DNA of 64,000 nucleotides from Galeopsis tetrahit (GCA_963675135.1 OY776122.1:85756472-85820471); one strand, 5' to 3'. Counted from the first letter of the stretch, positions 12,701-24,297 are shown. The notes: a model not told the origin generated them from the letters alone. Numbers and translations: made by a program.

Positions 12701-14184
12701 TAAAACAGAGAAAACTCTAAGGAGAAAATAAAATTGGAAAGTCTACTTACAATGCATGTTGGTTGACTTAGGGTAGTTCTGCTATTTAAGCCAATGAGAT
12801 GTAGGGTGTGCTGAACCAACCCATGTTTACAGAATTCATCTAGCATATCTGGAGAAGAATAAACTTGCTCCCCAATTTTAATCAAGCAAGTGGCCACGCT
12901 CTCGACGAGCTAAGACATACAGACAGATAAATTAAGATTAGAAAATGGAAAATGCTATTAAGAGAAAAGCACATGCTTCTATGCACCAGTTGCACCGTGC
13001 AATTCAAGTGCATTTTTAAATGGTGGAGTATTAGTTGTTGTACTAAAAGGTATTAGTTGATCAGTATTAATTGTTTTCAACAAACAGTATTAGTTTAGTT
13101 GCTCAGTGCAACTAGTGCACCCAAGTGTTACTCTAAGAGAAATTAATCATGAATGAAATTTTGCAGAATTTATACCTGTCTATCCTCGTACTGGAGAAGA
13201 TTACACAAAATCGGAACTGCCTCCATGAAAAGTGCAGGAGATTCAGAAGATAGTTTTTTACATATATTAACCACCGTAGAAAGTGCAACCCTCTAGATCA
13301 AAGGAAAGAGAGATAGACACTCAGTCAACCACCGTCACTATGTAAACAGAACAGAACAAACATGTATTCTAACATCGAAAATACCTGCACACTTGTTGAG
13401 AAAAAATCAATAAAACTTAAAGCAGCCATTATCGCGCCAGATTGCAAGCACGCAAGTGGTTGTTCACGTGATATTTTCTCTAATGCTTGCAAGCACTGCA
13501 ACATTATAATTACAGAAAATGATTTCTTTAAACCAAAGAGATAATAATAAGTAATAAGTAAATCCAAAACTAAATTACTTGTTCTGCAACATCCAAATAT
13601 TCAATTGCCAGCAGTCGTTGACAAAGTGCAGGGACAGCATCATGCCTGACAAGAAAACCAGTAGAACGGGGACTAACGTCACACAAATAAGTTATAGCTC
13701 TTATAGAAAGGAGCATTATGTCTGGATTGCTCTCATGCTTAGCTAATCGAACAAGTATTGGCGAAAACGAGTCCACCATTAAACTCGATAATGAATTATC
13801 ACTACAAAAGGACAACAAATCACATAGCTCAGTCAGTAGAGCCAACTGCCCCGACTCCTCTACTTCCTCAGTTAAACTTGAGAGCACTTTCTTAAACTTG
13901 CTTTGATCATTCATCGATCGATTCCTGTAGTGCTCATGGGCGCTATTGTCTGAATCACAAGACCCATATGCCGATTCTCTTTCTACATCAGCCTCTGATC
14001 TAGCTGATCCCGATGTGGAAGACGATGTGTCCATGTCAGCATCATGAGCATCATGGGCTTCCTGATTTACGAGAGTTTGGGCTGATGAATTGGACGAACT
14101 TGGTCGATCCAATGAACTGCAAGCTCGCTTATCTGCCGGCAATCCTTCCTCGGTTTCGTTTCGTTTCAGCCCTCGACTGGTCAT
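6768..14184 (-). CDS. UPL4: HECT-type E3 ubiquitin-protein ligase UPL4
   Basis: UPL4 accepts ubiquitin from an E2 on a catalytic cysteine and passes it to target lysines. Seventeen coding exons join in phase: 14184-13579, 13495-13385, 13292-13176, 12909-12751, 12660-12502, 12141-11995, 11912-11791, 11242-10141, 10022-9933, 9354-8149, 8057-7830, 7751-7647, 7563-7483, 7392-7324, 7227-7099, 6993-6910, 6833-6768. They give 1526 aa; Arabidopsis UPL4 is about 1500 aa. The N-terminus (LPADKRACSS, MDTSSS, YGSCDSD) and armadillo-like repeats (about residues 90-400, e.g. QALEKISREQPLACLQSGAI) match UPL3/UPL4. The HECT domain covers about 1140-1526: VEYSEEVGTGLGPTLEFYTL, KALQDGRVLDLP, GTKIEDLCL-like NTKIEDLCLDF, HIKFDHGY, FVTGAPRLP. 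The catalytic Cys is residue 1493 (TCANYLKLPP; codon 6948-6946), 33 residues from the end. The start is the first ATG of the family-like N-terminus. Several introns carry MITEs. No lesion is visible. Confidence 0.96.
11300..11771. mobile_element. hAT-like MITE in a UPL4 intron
   Basis: Between the exons ending at 11791 and starting at 11242, the left end TAGAGCCTATTTGGCTAAGC is mirrored by the right end (TTATAAGCTCAGCCAAGACTA). The arms are rich in CTTATAAG-type words in both orientations, as in many plant hAT MITEs that begin TAG...GTTTGGC. A tract of G/C homopolymer and T runs lies in the middle. No 8-bp target duplication is evident. Confidence 0.55.
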
Positions 14185-15559
14185 TTTTCAATGCTACTAT
14201 CCAGATAATTAAATTATGGTCTACACTCTACAAGCAAAACAAAAACATCAAATTCATAAAAAGATTAATCAGTATAGGTTGACAATGAACCGATATGAAA
14301 AACATTAAATTGGCATCAGTAAAATCAACCAGATTGTCTACAAGCAAGCAAAAACATCAAATTCATAAAAGATCAGTATAAGTTGACATTGAACCGATAT
14401 GAATAAAATTAAATGGGCATCAGTAAAATCAATCAGAGATGCATCATTAATGACATAAAAAAAAACTGAAATTTAGTAAAGACTTAAACCTGCAGCAGAG
14501 TCATAAACACTATCCACAATAATAAAATTAAAATTGCCTGATGTTTGAAACTTAACAGTGATATCAATTAAGGAGAACCTGAAAATTCAGTGAAGACTTG
14601 GACTATGCACAAAGTTACAAATACTATCCATAATAAAATCAATCATCGGAAGAAGATAAAACCATGACCACAAAACTAGAGACGGGAAACAGAAAACAAA
14701 AGCAGAATAAACAGAGAAATATTGAATGAAGCACCGATCAAATAAAACGAAAAGTGAATGAAAACGCCGATCAAAAAAAGCGTCAACTTTTTTTTACCTA
14801 AAGATCATAATCTAGGGCTTCCGTTTCCAAATTCTTGATTTTATAGGGATTTTGGATATATATAGGGGTGAAGAAGTCTGCGTAATTACGGAACAGATTA
14901 CAGAAAGATATGATCATAAACACAACAGAAATTGAGAAAGGAGCGGTGTCTTCATTATTATTAATGGGTCTCTTAAACACAAGACCCAAATTCAGAAGTG
15001 GGCTCAATTAGAGAGAATTAAATGTCAATTACTTTTTCTTTTTAATTTTTTTTTTTTTTTAATAGTATCTAGGGTTAATCTTTATTCATGTGAATAACAA
15101 AACCATATTTTCTTTTCACAGATGTATCTAATGTATTTTCAATGAACTACGTGATTTTTTGTGTTCTGTTTGTCTATTTATTTTTCTTACATCCGTGTTA
15201 ACAATTTTAATGATTATTTAGAAGATCGCATTCATATTTTTAATGATTATTTTAAAAAAAATCATGTATAATGTTAATGATTAAAATTAAATTTAATTTA
15301 TTTGTCGTTCACAATATATTTAAATATATGATTTGTTATTTGTTTCTATAACTATTTATAACCATCTAGAATATTACTCCTTTGTCTTCAGGATTTTGTG
15401 CATGGTTTGACCGGCACATAAATTAATAAAATGGAATATAGTGATGTGTATGATAGAATAAAGAATGGGTATTATTGGTAATTCATTGACTAAAATGGAG
15501 ATTTGACTAAAGATATAAATTGAGTTAAGTTGTGGGGGAAGTAAAATAAAGAAGGGGTA
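14185..15559 (-). promoter_or_regulatory. UPL4 5' UTR, probable leader intron and promoter
   Basis: A donor-like TTTAG/GTAAAA at 14798-14797 and acceptor-like sequence near 14230 suggest a leader intron of about 570 bp, inferred from consensus only. Within it, a 100-bp segment (TCATAAAAGAT...GAACCGATATGAA) occurs twice in tandem (about 14248-14330 and 14356-14430). A TGGGCT motif lies at about 14999-15004. The rest is AT-rich with no gene. Confidence 0.35.
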
Positions 15560-15855
15560 ATATTGGTAAAAATTATGTGAGTTATTTCCTTTTTTAGAGT
15601 GTGCAAATAATGTTGGGCCCGTTAAGGAAAGTGTGCAAATAATCAGGGAAATGGGTAATATTGGTAAAAATTATGTGCGTTATTTCTTTTTTTAGAGTGT
15701 TCAAATAATGTTGGGATACCCGTTAAGGAAAATGTGCAAATAATCAGGGAAATAGATAATATTGGTAAAAATTATGTGAGTTATTTCCTTTTTTAAGAGT
15801 GTGCAACTAATTTTGGGATGCCGTCAAGGAAAGTGTGCAAATAATCAGGAAGGGA
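15560..15855. repeat. Three-copy tandem repeat, period about 98-101 bp
   Basis: The words ATTGGTAAAAATTATGTG(A/C)G, TTATTTC(C)TTTTTTA, GTGTGCAAATAAT, GTTAAGGAAA and TAATCAGGGAA recur in the same order, starting near 15562, 15660 and 15761. The copies differ by a few substitutions and small indels. No coding sequence is present. Confidence 0.85.
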
Positions 15856-16793
15856 GTAAAATAGATTTAAAAAAGCTTTAGGAGATTTTTTTTTTTCTTA
15901 TTTTCTCAATTTCACCAATCACAATAACATTTTTAACAAAAACACCCTCATGTAACAATTCATGAGCCATTAGTTAAAATGAAACGAGTAAATTAGTAAA
16001 GAAACACATCAACCAACATCCAAGCAACCAATAATTCTTCTGATGTTATTAGTACAATAATAACAAATGACGAAAATAAAATTCAAAATGATTAAATCTT
16101 ACTTCATAAACTTAGTATGAGTGACTAATGTACTAAAATTTCGATCATCTGAATTATAAAGAGCCTTTGTATATGTTCCACTTTGTATATGTTCCACTCG
16201 TTGAGTTATCTAAATTATATAAGTAATGAGTAAATAATTTATACATTTAACTAACTTTGTACAATAAAAATAATTACATTTATCGAATTTTGTGAACTCA
16301 TTATCCGCTTGTATTGAAAGTGTATGCAATCATAGATATGGAAATCACTAAAATGCAAAGCAACATTAGCTTTGTTGGGCACACCAGTTATGTGGAGGAA
16401 TTATATATTCTCCTTCATCTACACGTGCCATATTTTCATCGATTCAACAAATATTAATTTCTTAATATTTTTATATGTATATAGATTATTATTTAATGAT
16501 ACCGATATGATTTGGTATTACTCTAATCCAAACTAAACCTTATATCTACCTCTTTGTCCTCTCACCTGTAGCTAATGTTTGTACAAAACTAGTCACAAGA
16601 AGTTATATTTTCTTATTAAGATTAAGCAACAAAACACCTTTCTATTGAGATAGAAATTAAATTAATAATAAGAAACAAATAATAATAATAATACAAAAAG
16701 AAAAAAAAAATGGCAAGAAATGCATCTGGAGCTTTTGTGATCTCTAAAATAGGACGAAGACGTTATGTTCCGTTGGACGACGCCTATCCGACC
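15856..16793. other. AT-rich spacer upstream of UPL4 and downstream of NF-YB
   Basis: No gene, inverted repeat or motif that I can support was seen. The part nearest 16793 should include the NF-YB 3' UTR. Confidence 0.4.
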
Positions 16794-19048
16794 CTACTCC
16801 ATGCCTTGCATCGAGACCATATGTTGTTGCTAGAAAAAAAAGAAGGCCAGTAAAAATCACACACACACCAACTCTAAGTACAAATTGCTAAAGAGCATAA
16901 ATTCGAAGTTATTCAAGCAAATGACAGTCTTGAAGAAGACTAATTAAAAACCTGAGCTTAATACTTTAGCCAAAATCGATAGTGACAAAAACTCTATTTA
17001 CTTGGTTCATGGAAATATTATGGTGAACTCAGTATCACCGTTTAGAGATTTTAAAATGAACAAAACACAAAATCAAACATTTTTTTAATAGTGACACTTT
17101 GTATGCTAAATAATGATATTTGAAAAAAATAGTTTGCGTGGATCCAAGTTCACAAGAGACCTATTCTTGACAGATAGTCAGGAAGTAGTTTGAAAGGTGC
17201 ATACATTGATACATATATATACTTTTAAGATATACTAACCAACTCTTGCTAGAGAGTTACTTGGCCTTCTCTATAGAGAGAAATTTCTGAGGAATATGTA
17301 TACCCACATATATACGACCATTGCAATATATACTATGTATTCAATGTCAACCCATCCGTTGCTCAAATTAAATGGATAACTTTGCAACATCCTTATCCAG
17401 TAAATGAGATACCATTACAGCTCAAAAAAAGTCAACACCACGTCTAACTGTTATAATGATATGCAAGAAAATTTATTGTAGTTATTAACTAGTTTCTCAA
17501 GGATTTGGACCAAAAGTCTAAAGAAATTATGTATTATAAGAGAGTTGGGACCCAATTACACCCAAAATATTGGTTGCTCTAATCTAACAAGGCAATTTGG
17601 AACGAGCGTGGTGAAGTATACAAAAAATTCCTGTGTAGTATATTAGTTCTGAAAGGGGTTAATTGCACGAACCCCCCAGTGATTTATTAAATAAAAAAGG
17701 GAGAACCCACTTGATTTAATAAACAAGTGTGGATAAGTTGTCGGAAAAAAAAAAACAAGTGTGGATTTCATGCAATTTCTAAATCACGAGGGAATTTCGC
17801 GCAACAATTCTAAACCACGAGGGGGTTTCGTGCACAATTAACCTGTTCTGAAAGGGCAGAAACAACATACATAGATGTAAACACGCATGACAAAACAGGC
17901 CATGAAATGACACACGTTAGCAGGGGAGTTGAGGTACCTGAGTATTTCCATAATTCATGGCAAAAGAACCCTGGTGAACAAGCTGTGGACATGAACCCTG
18001 ATGAGCAAGCTGTTGACATTGCAGGAAATAATGACTTAAGAATGACAGAAAACTGAGGTCTATTTATACATCTTATAATTTCCGTCCAAAAGAACACAAT
18101 TGCTAGTGATACTTAAGCAATGGTTTTGCTCGACCAAAAAAAAGTGATACTAAAGCAATGGAATACCTGTGAACTTGGAATCTGTTGGTGTAACCCATCC
18201 TTCTTTGCAGATCCATCTGCACCTTTGCCCGAACCCTTGGTATCGCCCTGGTCAGAAACATGAATAAAGCTCCAAAGTTTTGAAACAAAAATTGTTTAGC
18301 AAAAATGTCGGAAAAAGAAAGCCGCATATCAATGAACTCACCTCCATCTGTCACGCCAAGAGGATTTCCAAGAACACATATTCCAAAACCACAAAAATTT
18401 ATCAGTTGCATAAAATATGGCGCTATAGCATCACCAAATTATTTATTCAACAAATGACAATCAAGAAATGAGGACACCTACCTCTCTGTGCCTATCCAGG
18501 TGCAATTTGAGAGGATCAATGTAATCTTCAAAGCCTAAAGTGGCCATAGCCCAAAGCAAATCATCCCCGTTAATTGTCTTCCTTTTCTCTCTCTGGCACT
18601 TATCACTTGCCCTTTCATCACAAACACCACAAATAAAAAAAAGACACATACCCAAACGATACCTCCAGAAATACTTAGATATAAATACAATACACAAGTA
18701 ATAACAGAGTCGGATTGAAACCAATATACAGAACAAGTCAAGTGACACACAACTTAAATGCACAATAAGCAACACAAAATCCAACAATAAAAATCCATAG
18801 ACGTACTCGCTGGTGATGAAGCTAATAAACTCAGAAACACATTCCTGCACCGTCTCCTTGGCATCCTTAGCAATCTTTCCATTGGAAGGGAGTGCCTTCT
18901 TCATGATCCGACTAATATTCGCAATCGGCAAAAACCTGTCCTGCTCACGGACGCTGGATCGAGGGCTCTGATCGCCGCCGCTATCGTGTTCATGGCTGCC
19001 GCCGACGGGGCTTCCGGGAACTCCCTGAGACGATTGCCCATCCGCCAT
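16794..19048 (-). CDS. NF-YB: NF-YB subunit of the CCAAT-binding transcription factor (NF-YB8/NF-YB10 type)
   Basis: NF-YB pairs with NF-YC through a histone fold, and the dimer recruits NF-YA (or CONSTANS-type proteins) to CCAAT promoters in the nucleus. Five exons join in phase: 19048-18807, 18611-18482, 18247-18167, 18009-17938, 16829-16794, giving 186 aa. The histone-fold core (about residues 32-124) has REQDRFLPIANISRIMKKAL, KIAKDAKETVQECVSEFISF, SDKCQREKRKTINGDDLLWA and ATLGFEDYIDPLK, typical of non-LEC1 NF-YBs. The C-terminal tail (GDTKGSGKGADGSAKKDG, HMVSMQGME) matches the NF-YB8/10 clade. The start is MADGQSS; the seven codons upstream are open but begin with TTG. The last exon codes only 11 residues and lies 1.1 kb beyond exon 4. 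Exon 4 holds a tandem L(A/V)HQGS duplication. A leader intron is likely (CACAG/GTAACC near 19153). Confidence 0.95.
17657..17844. mobile_element. Mutator-type MITE in the last NF-YB intron
   Basis: The left end GGTTAATTGCACGAACCCCC is answered by the right end GGGGGTTTCGTGCACAATTAACC in inverse. The 188-bp element is flanked by an exact 11-bp direct repeat, GTTCTGAAAGG, at 17646-17656 and 17845-17855. Target duplications of 9-11 bp point to the Mutator superfamily. It lies wholly inside the intron between 17937 and 16830. Confidence 0.85.
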
Positions 19049-19336
19049 TCGATCAGAAAACCCTAACAATTACAACAAAACCCTAGGTGAAGAGAATTCA
19101 TGGATGTAGATACAGCTCCGCATCTGCGAGTAGAGAGAGAGGGGATGGTTACCTGTGCGAAATTTGTATTTTGGGCGCGAGAGAAGGATCGTAGGGTTGA
19201 GAAAGAGGGAGGAGACGACGACTGAGATTAGAGATTGGGAAATTGGAAAATAGGTTTAGGTTTATCAACACCGTTGATTTTATAGAAAATTTGTGTGATT
19301 AGGTGTGGACTGTGAGCCTGTTCTACATTATCACTC

Positions 19337-19358
19337 CACGTGTCTATTAATACGTGTA
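19337..19358 (-). promoter_or_regulatory. G-box and ACGTGT pair upstream of NF-YB
   Basis: A palindromic CACGTG (19337-19342) and a second ACGTG core (about 19352-19356) lie about 290-310 bp upstream of the NF-YB ATG. Paired ACGT cores of this kind are bound by bZIP (ABRE-like) or bHLH factors. The sites are seen; any ABA or light response is inference. Confidence 0.35.
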
Positions 19359-19494
19359 CTTAGTACTTATGGGTGTTATACGATACGACGTCGTCTAATT
19401 GTTTTGTGACCTTTTCCGACTAGTATTTTCAATTTTTACAAATGCTTGTAATATTTTTCATTTTAAATTAGATATTTTACCCTTAAATACTACT

Positions 19495-22400
19495 CCCTCC
19501 GTCCGCCTATATCTCTCTCCTTCTTCCAATCACGTACTATATTTATTATTTAATCACTTTTCTCCGTCTATATCTCTCTCCTTCTTCCAATCACATCACC
19601 TTTCTTAATCTATGTGCCAAAAAGTATTTCTGAATGTGTGGCTTCTCAGATTTCTTCCCGTTCCATTTTTCTAATTTTCTTAAAATTTACATTTATTTTT
19701 CGCGAGATTATAAAAAAAAATGTTTTTTCTCGTACTAGCCTTCTCAAATTTCTTCCTTTCCATTTTTTTAATTTTACAGTTTTAGTATATAAGGGAGATT
19801 CTTTTACAGTTTTCTCTCTCCCTCTCTAGACAGTTTTTTTTAATAATGGTTTTATTTATTCTTTATACATTTTTCTTTTATATTTTTTAAAATAATTTTT
19901 ACTTCTCTCCTCTTTCTCTCTCTCTTTTCGACAATTTTTCTCTTTCCTTTTTTTTTTTTCTCTCTCCTTACTCTCTAGTCTTATACATTCTTTACAGTTT
20001 TCATCAATATTTGATCTTTTTGATTTGATAGGCACTCTCTTTTATCTTTTTTATCTCTTTTATAGGTTTTTTAACGTTTTCTTTAATATTCTTTTAAAAA
20101 CTTTTTAAAAAATTAAATTATTTTTTAAAATTTCCTTAAATTTTTCTCTTCTCTCTTTTATAGGTTCTTTATTTCTTTAATATTCTAATTTTCTTAAAAT
20201 GTACAATTCTTTTTTCCTTTTTTTCTCCTCTCTCCCCTTTTTTTCTCGGTCTTTTTTTTTTCTTTTACTTTTTTTTAAAATTATTTTTTCAATTCTCTTC
20301 TCTCTCCCTTTTTTTTAGGTCTTTTTTTTTCTTTTACTTTTTTTTTTTTAATTATTTTTTAAATTCTCTACTCTCTCTTTCTCCAATATTTCTCTGTCTC
20401 CTTTATTTAATTTTTTTTACATTTTTGTTAAATTATTTTTTTCAAATCTTTCTTATTTCACTGTCTCAATTCTTTTTCTTTTACATTTTTTTAAAATTAT
20501 TTTTTTCTCGATCTATTTTTTTTTTCTTTAACATTTTTTTATTATTTTTTTGATTCTCTCTCATATTTCTCTGTCTTCTCTATTTAATTTTTTTTATTTA
20601 CAGTTTTCATTAATAAAAGTTATTTATTTTTTTTAATTATTTTTTGGTTCTCTCCTCTCTCTCTCATATTTCCCTCTCCTAAAAATACAAAGCAATTATT
20701 CCTCTCTCAACAACCGTTCTTAGTTATTTTTTATTTCTATAAATATAGTAAGTATGAAGACAATTGTAAACCATTCTTCTTTTCCAGTTCTTTATCATTC
20801 TTATCAAAAACTTCTTCCGGATATTCTTCTCAAAAACCTTATGATTGTTTAATTTAATTTACTTTTTAATTGTTTTTCTTTGCATCTTCTCACTTGCTGG
20901 ACCGTGTTTATGTGTTCTCTAATTTACTTAGACAGTGTGTTTTGTTTATGTTTCAGTGTTCTCTAATTAGATAGTACAATTTTTTTTTTACATTTTTGTT
21001 AAATTATTTTTTCAGATCTTTCTTATTTCACTCTCTCAATTCTTTTTCTTTTATTTTTTTTTTAAATTATTTTTTTCTCTATCTATTTTTTTTTTCTTTA
21101 ACATTTTTTAATTATTTTTTTGATTCTCTCTCATATTTCTCTGTCTTTTCTATTTAATTTTTTTTATTTACCGTTTTCATTAATAAAAGTTATTTATTTA
21201 TTTTAATTATTTTTTGGTTCTCACCTTATTATTGTTTAGTTTAATTTACTTTTTAATTGTTTTTCTTTGCATCTTCTCACTTGCTTGATCGTGTTTATGT
21301 GTTATCTAATTTACTTAGATAGTGTATTTTTTTTATGTTTTTGTGTTCTCTAATTAGATAGTGTAATATTTTTTGTGTTCCGTTAACTTTTTGTTAGACA
21401 GTGTTTAAGAAAGATTGAAGAGAATGAAAGTTCGATGAAAGAAGATGGAAGAGAGTGGAATAAGAGTTCAAGCACACATGTCCCTTTTTTTTATTTACAT
21501 TTTTGTTAAATTATTTTCCCAAATCTCCCTTATTTATATGTCTCTATTCTTTTTCTTTTACAGTTTTCATTCTTTTACATTTTTGTTAAATTATTTTTTT
21601 CTCGATCTCTTTTTTTTTCTTTTACATTTTTTTAATTATTTTTTCGGTTCTCTGCTCTCTCTCTCATATTTTTATGTCTCCTCTATTTAATTTTTTTTAT
21701 TTACAATTTTCATTAATAAAAGTTATTTTTTTATTTCTTTAAATATAGTGAATAAGAAGGCACTTGTAAACCCTTCTTCTCCCTTCTTCTTTTTCGTTAT
21801 TTGCAAGTTTGATGAAAGAATGGGAATAAGAGTTCAAGGCAGTCATGTCCCTTATTTTATTTACAATTTCTTTTTTTTACATTTTTGTTAAATTATTTTC
21901 ACAGATCTCTCTTATTTCTCTTTCTCTGCCCCAATTCTTTTTCTTTTACAGTTTTCATTCTTTTACATTTTTTTAAAATTATTTTTTTCTTGGTCTATTT
22001 ATTTTTTCTTTTACATTTTTTTTAATTATTTTTTCGTTCTCTCTTTTCTCTCTCATATTTCTCTGTCTCCTCTATTTAATTTTTTTTATTTACAGTTTTC
22101 ATTAACAACCGTTCTTGAACCCCTTCTTCTTTTCCGTTCTTTGCTATTCTTATGAAAAACTTCTTCTCCCTTCTCTTCTCTGCTATTCTTCTAAAAAATT
22201 GGGGAAAATACATTTTTTTGTCCTTTAAGTTATTCCAATTTTGATTTTTGTCCTCTACATTTTTCGACTTTGAAATTAGTCCCTTATATTTATAAATTTT
22301 AAGATTTTTGTCCACTCATTTTTTCGACTTTGAAATTAGTCTCTTATGTTTACAATTTTTAAGATTTTAGTCCTTATTACCTACAATCGAAGGTATACAT

Positions 22401-23508
22401 CATGCAATTATTTACAAATCGTTGATTTTGTCGTTTACATGGACATTCAGCCTCAATCGTGTATCTACAAATAAACGACAAAAAGTCAACGATTCGCATG
22501 ATGTTTAACTTCGATTGTAGGTAATAAGGACTGAAATTTTAAAATTTGTAAACATAAGGACTAATTTCAAAATAGAAGAATTTAAAGGACAAAAATCTTA
22601 AAATTTGTAAACATTAGGGACTAGTTTCAAGTCGAGAAACTTAGAGGACAAAAATCAAAATTCAAACAACTTAAGGGACAGAAAAATATATTTTCCCAAA
22701 AAATTGTTGCATTAGTTTAGTTTAATTTACTTTTTAATTGTTTTTCTTTAATGGATTTATTGTTTTCCACGTCCGATTCCTTGATTGCATCTTCTCACTT
22801 GCTAGATCGTGTTTTCTAATTTTCTTAGATAGTGTAATTTTTAATGTTTCTATGTTCTCTAATTTTATTAGATAGTGGTATATTTTTTTGTGTTCCGTTA
22901 ACTTTTTGTTACACAGAGTGTAATTTACATGACATCAAATTGCAAAAAGATAGAGGATGTGAATAAAAGTTCAATAGAGAAGAAAGTTCAAGAAAGATGT
23001 GAAGAGAATGAAAATAAAAGTTTAATAAAAAAGAGAGTTCAAGGAAGGTGTGAAGAGAATCAATGAAAAACTTATAACTACCTATTAATGTAATTTTATG
23101 TATTTTTTTTTTCTGTAAAAGAAATTTACTTATTTCTTTCTTCTTCTGTTCATAATACAATTTTTAAAAAACAAAGAAAATCAATAAAATAAAAAGTTTC
23201 AATTTCTTATTAATTATTCAAAACGTATCAATTTTATTTTATCATTTATTTATTTATAGTAATCTTTCATTAAGATGATATTTTATTCATGTTAACTAAA
23301 ATTTTTTTTTAATGAGATCTCAACTATTTTTTTTAAGTTAGAATATATATTTTGAGTAAAGCTAATTTAATTTAAGTGTAAATGAAATTAATGATTAACC
23401 ATCAAATACATTAATTATCATCAAATATATTTTAAAATAATAAATTATATAAATTTTATTAAATAATAATATAATTTTTTTCCAATCCTTTCGCGGGTCT
23501 TACACTAG
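19495..23508 (+). repeat. Pyrimidine-rich block with internal tandem duplications, possible large Helitron-like element
   Basis: About 4 kb of T/C-rich sequence dominated by TTTTTT, TCTCTCTC and TTTTACATTTTT words. A unit of about 250 bp (TTACATTTTTGTTAAATTATT, then TCTTATTTCACTCTCTC, TTTTTCTCGATCTATT, CATTAATAAAAGTTA) recurs near 20395-20665, 20985-21225, 21485-21735 and 21850-22110. A second unit (TTTGCATCTTCTCACTTGCT, TAGATAGTGTAAT) recurs near 20870, 21260 and 22790. The right border (TTTCGCGGGTCTTACACTAG, ending 23508 before T) looks like a Helitron 3' end, though the hairpin partner is not preserved. The left border is unclear; 19490-19620 starts like a truncated Stowaway MITE. No credible coding sequence. 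Confidence 0.55.
22202..22697. mobile_element. Mutator-type MITE with long inverted repeats and exact 9-bp target duplication
   Basis: The ends GGGAAAATACATTTTTTTGT and (inverted) GGGAAAATATATTTTTCTGT start arms of roughly 180 bp. These contain repeated CGACTTTGAAATTAGTCCC and AAGATTTTTGTCC words, mirrored on the other side (GGACAAAAATCTT, GGGACTAGTTTCAA). The 496-bp element is bracketed by the exact 9-bp repeat AAAAAATTG (22193-22201 and 22698-22706), diagnostic of Mutator transposition. A palindromic pair ACCTACAATCGAAG / CTTCGATTGTAGGT lies in the centre. It inserted into the pyrimidine-rich block. Confidence 0.9.
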
Positions 23509-23834
23509 TTATGGTATATTTCACAAAGTTAACTGAAATTTAATTAAAACTATCATACTAGTAATTAATGTAACTTATGAAATTTAAATAAAGTTGGTTG
23601 GGGTTGGGGCTATTTTTCTCAAATTAATTTTAAATTAAATAGCTACATTTCATAAAAAAGAAGCCGAGATTTTTACCAACCAGTCCACCTTTTGTATTCA
23701 TCAAGCAAAAGCCTCATTCCTTTACGGGGATTCAAAATCTATAAAGTTATTTTGATTCCAATTTGTAAATGTTTTGTGAATCGACGATTTTATACATTTT
23801 TTATTTGAGGTAAATTTGAAAAAATTGTTTGAAT

Positions 23835-24297
23835 TGTGTGTAATCTTCAATTATTGATACCGATAATCGATCTAAAGCAATTTGATTATAATTCAATTCG
23901 TGACGATCATAGGAAGAAAGTTCATATTCTTCAATCATTGATAAACAATTTGTTGGACAATTCTCAACGCAATTATCGCAAAAGATACATATTCTAAAAT
24001 CAATACTGTAATTAAGTAATCGCTTCTTTCGAATATCAGTTTGCAATTTTCAATGTACAACGGGTAGATCTATAGGACATACACGAACACATACTCCACA
24101 GGCAATGCATTTATCAAATTCAAAGTGAATTCGGCCCCCAAAACGGTCTGATATGATCAATTTTTTGTAGGAGTATTGAATAGTTACAGATAAACGATTC
24201 GTGTAATCGTGTGGGACAAGAGATCATAAAACCTTGACCAATGTACCCAGCAGCTTGTATTTTTTGTTGACATAAAATCGAATATAAATGTTTGCAT
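23835..24297 (-). pseudogene. ndhI: Nuclear-integrated plastid DNA: dead copy of ndhI
   Basis: The minus strand reads as plastid NdhI, the 8Fe-8S ferredoxin-like subunit of the chloroplast NADH dehydrogenase-like complex, from its start region (about 24297) almost to its C-terminus. Recognisable segments are YIGQGFM, RIHFEFDKCIACG, VCVRVCPIDLPVV, KKRLLNYSIDF, CVENCPTNCLSM and YDRHELNYNQIAL. Both CX2CX2CX3CP cluster motifs are partly intact, but one Cys-adjacent Gly is changed. A frameshift with a short duplication (ACACGATTACACGA) lies near 24200, and an in-frame TGA follows PVVH near 24045. The C-terminus diverges after the DY motif. It has no transit peptide and is a non-functional plastid-to-nucleus transfer (NUPT). 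Confidence 0.93.

Noticed and set aside
19046..19069. NF-YB start seven codons upstream (reading LGFSDR before MADGQ)
   Set aside because: The upstream codon is TTG and probably lies at a leader-intron acceptor. MADGQSS fits the family.
19399..22100. Several Phe/Leu/Ser-rich ORFs
   Set aside because: They are products of T/C-rich low-complexity DNA with no start context, conservation or splice signals.
23801..24046. A functional nuclear NdhI-like ferredoxin protein
   Set aside because: The frame is cut by a stop and a frameshift, has no transit peptide, and is the tail of a decayed plastid ndhI copy.
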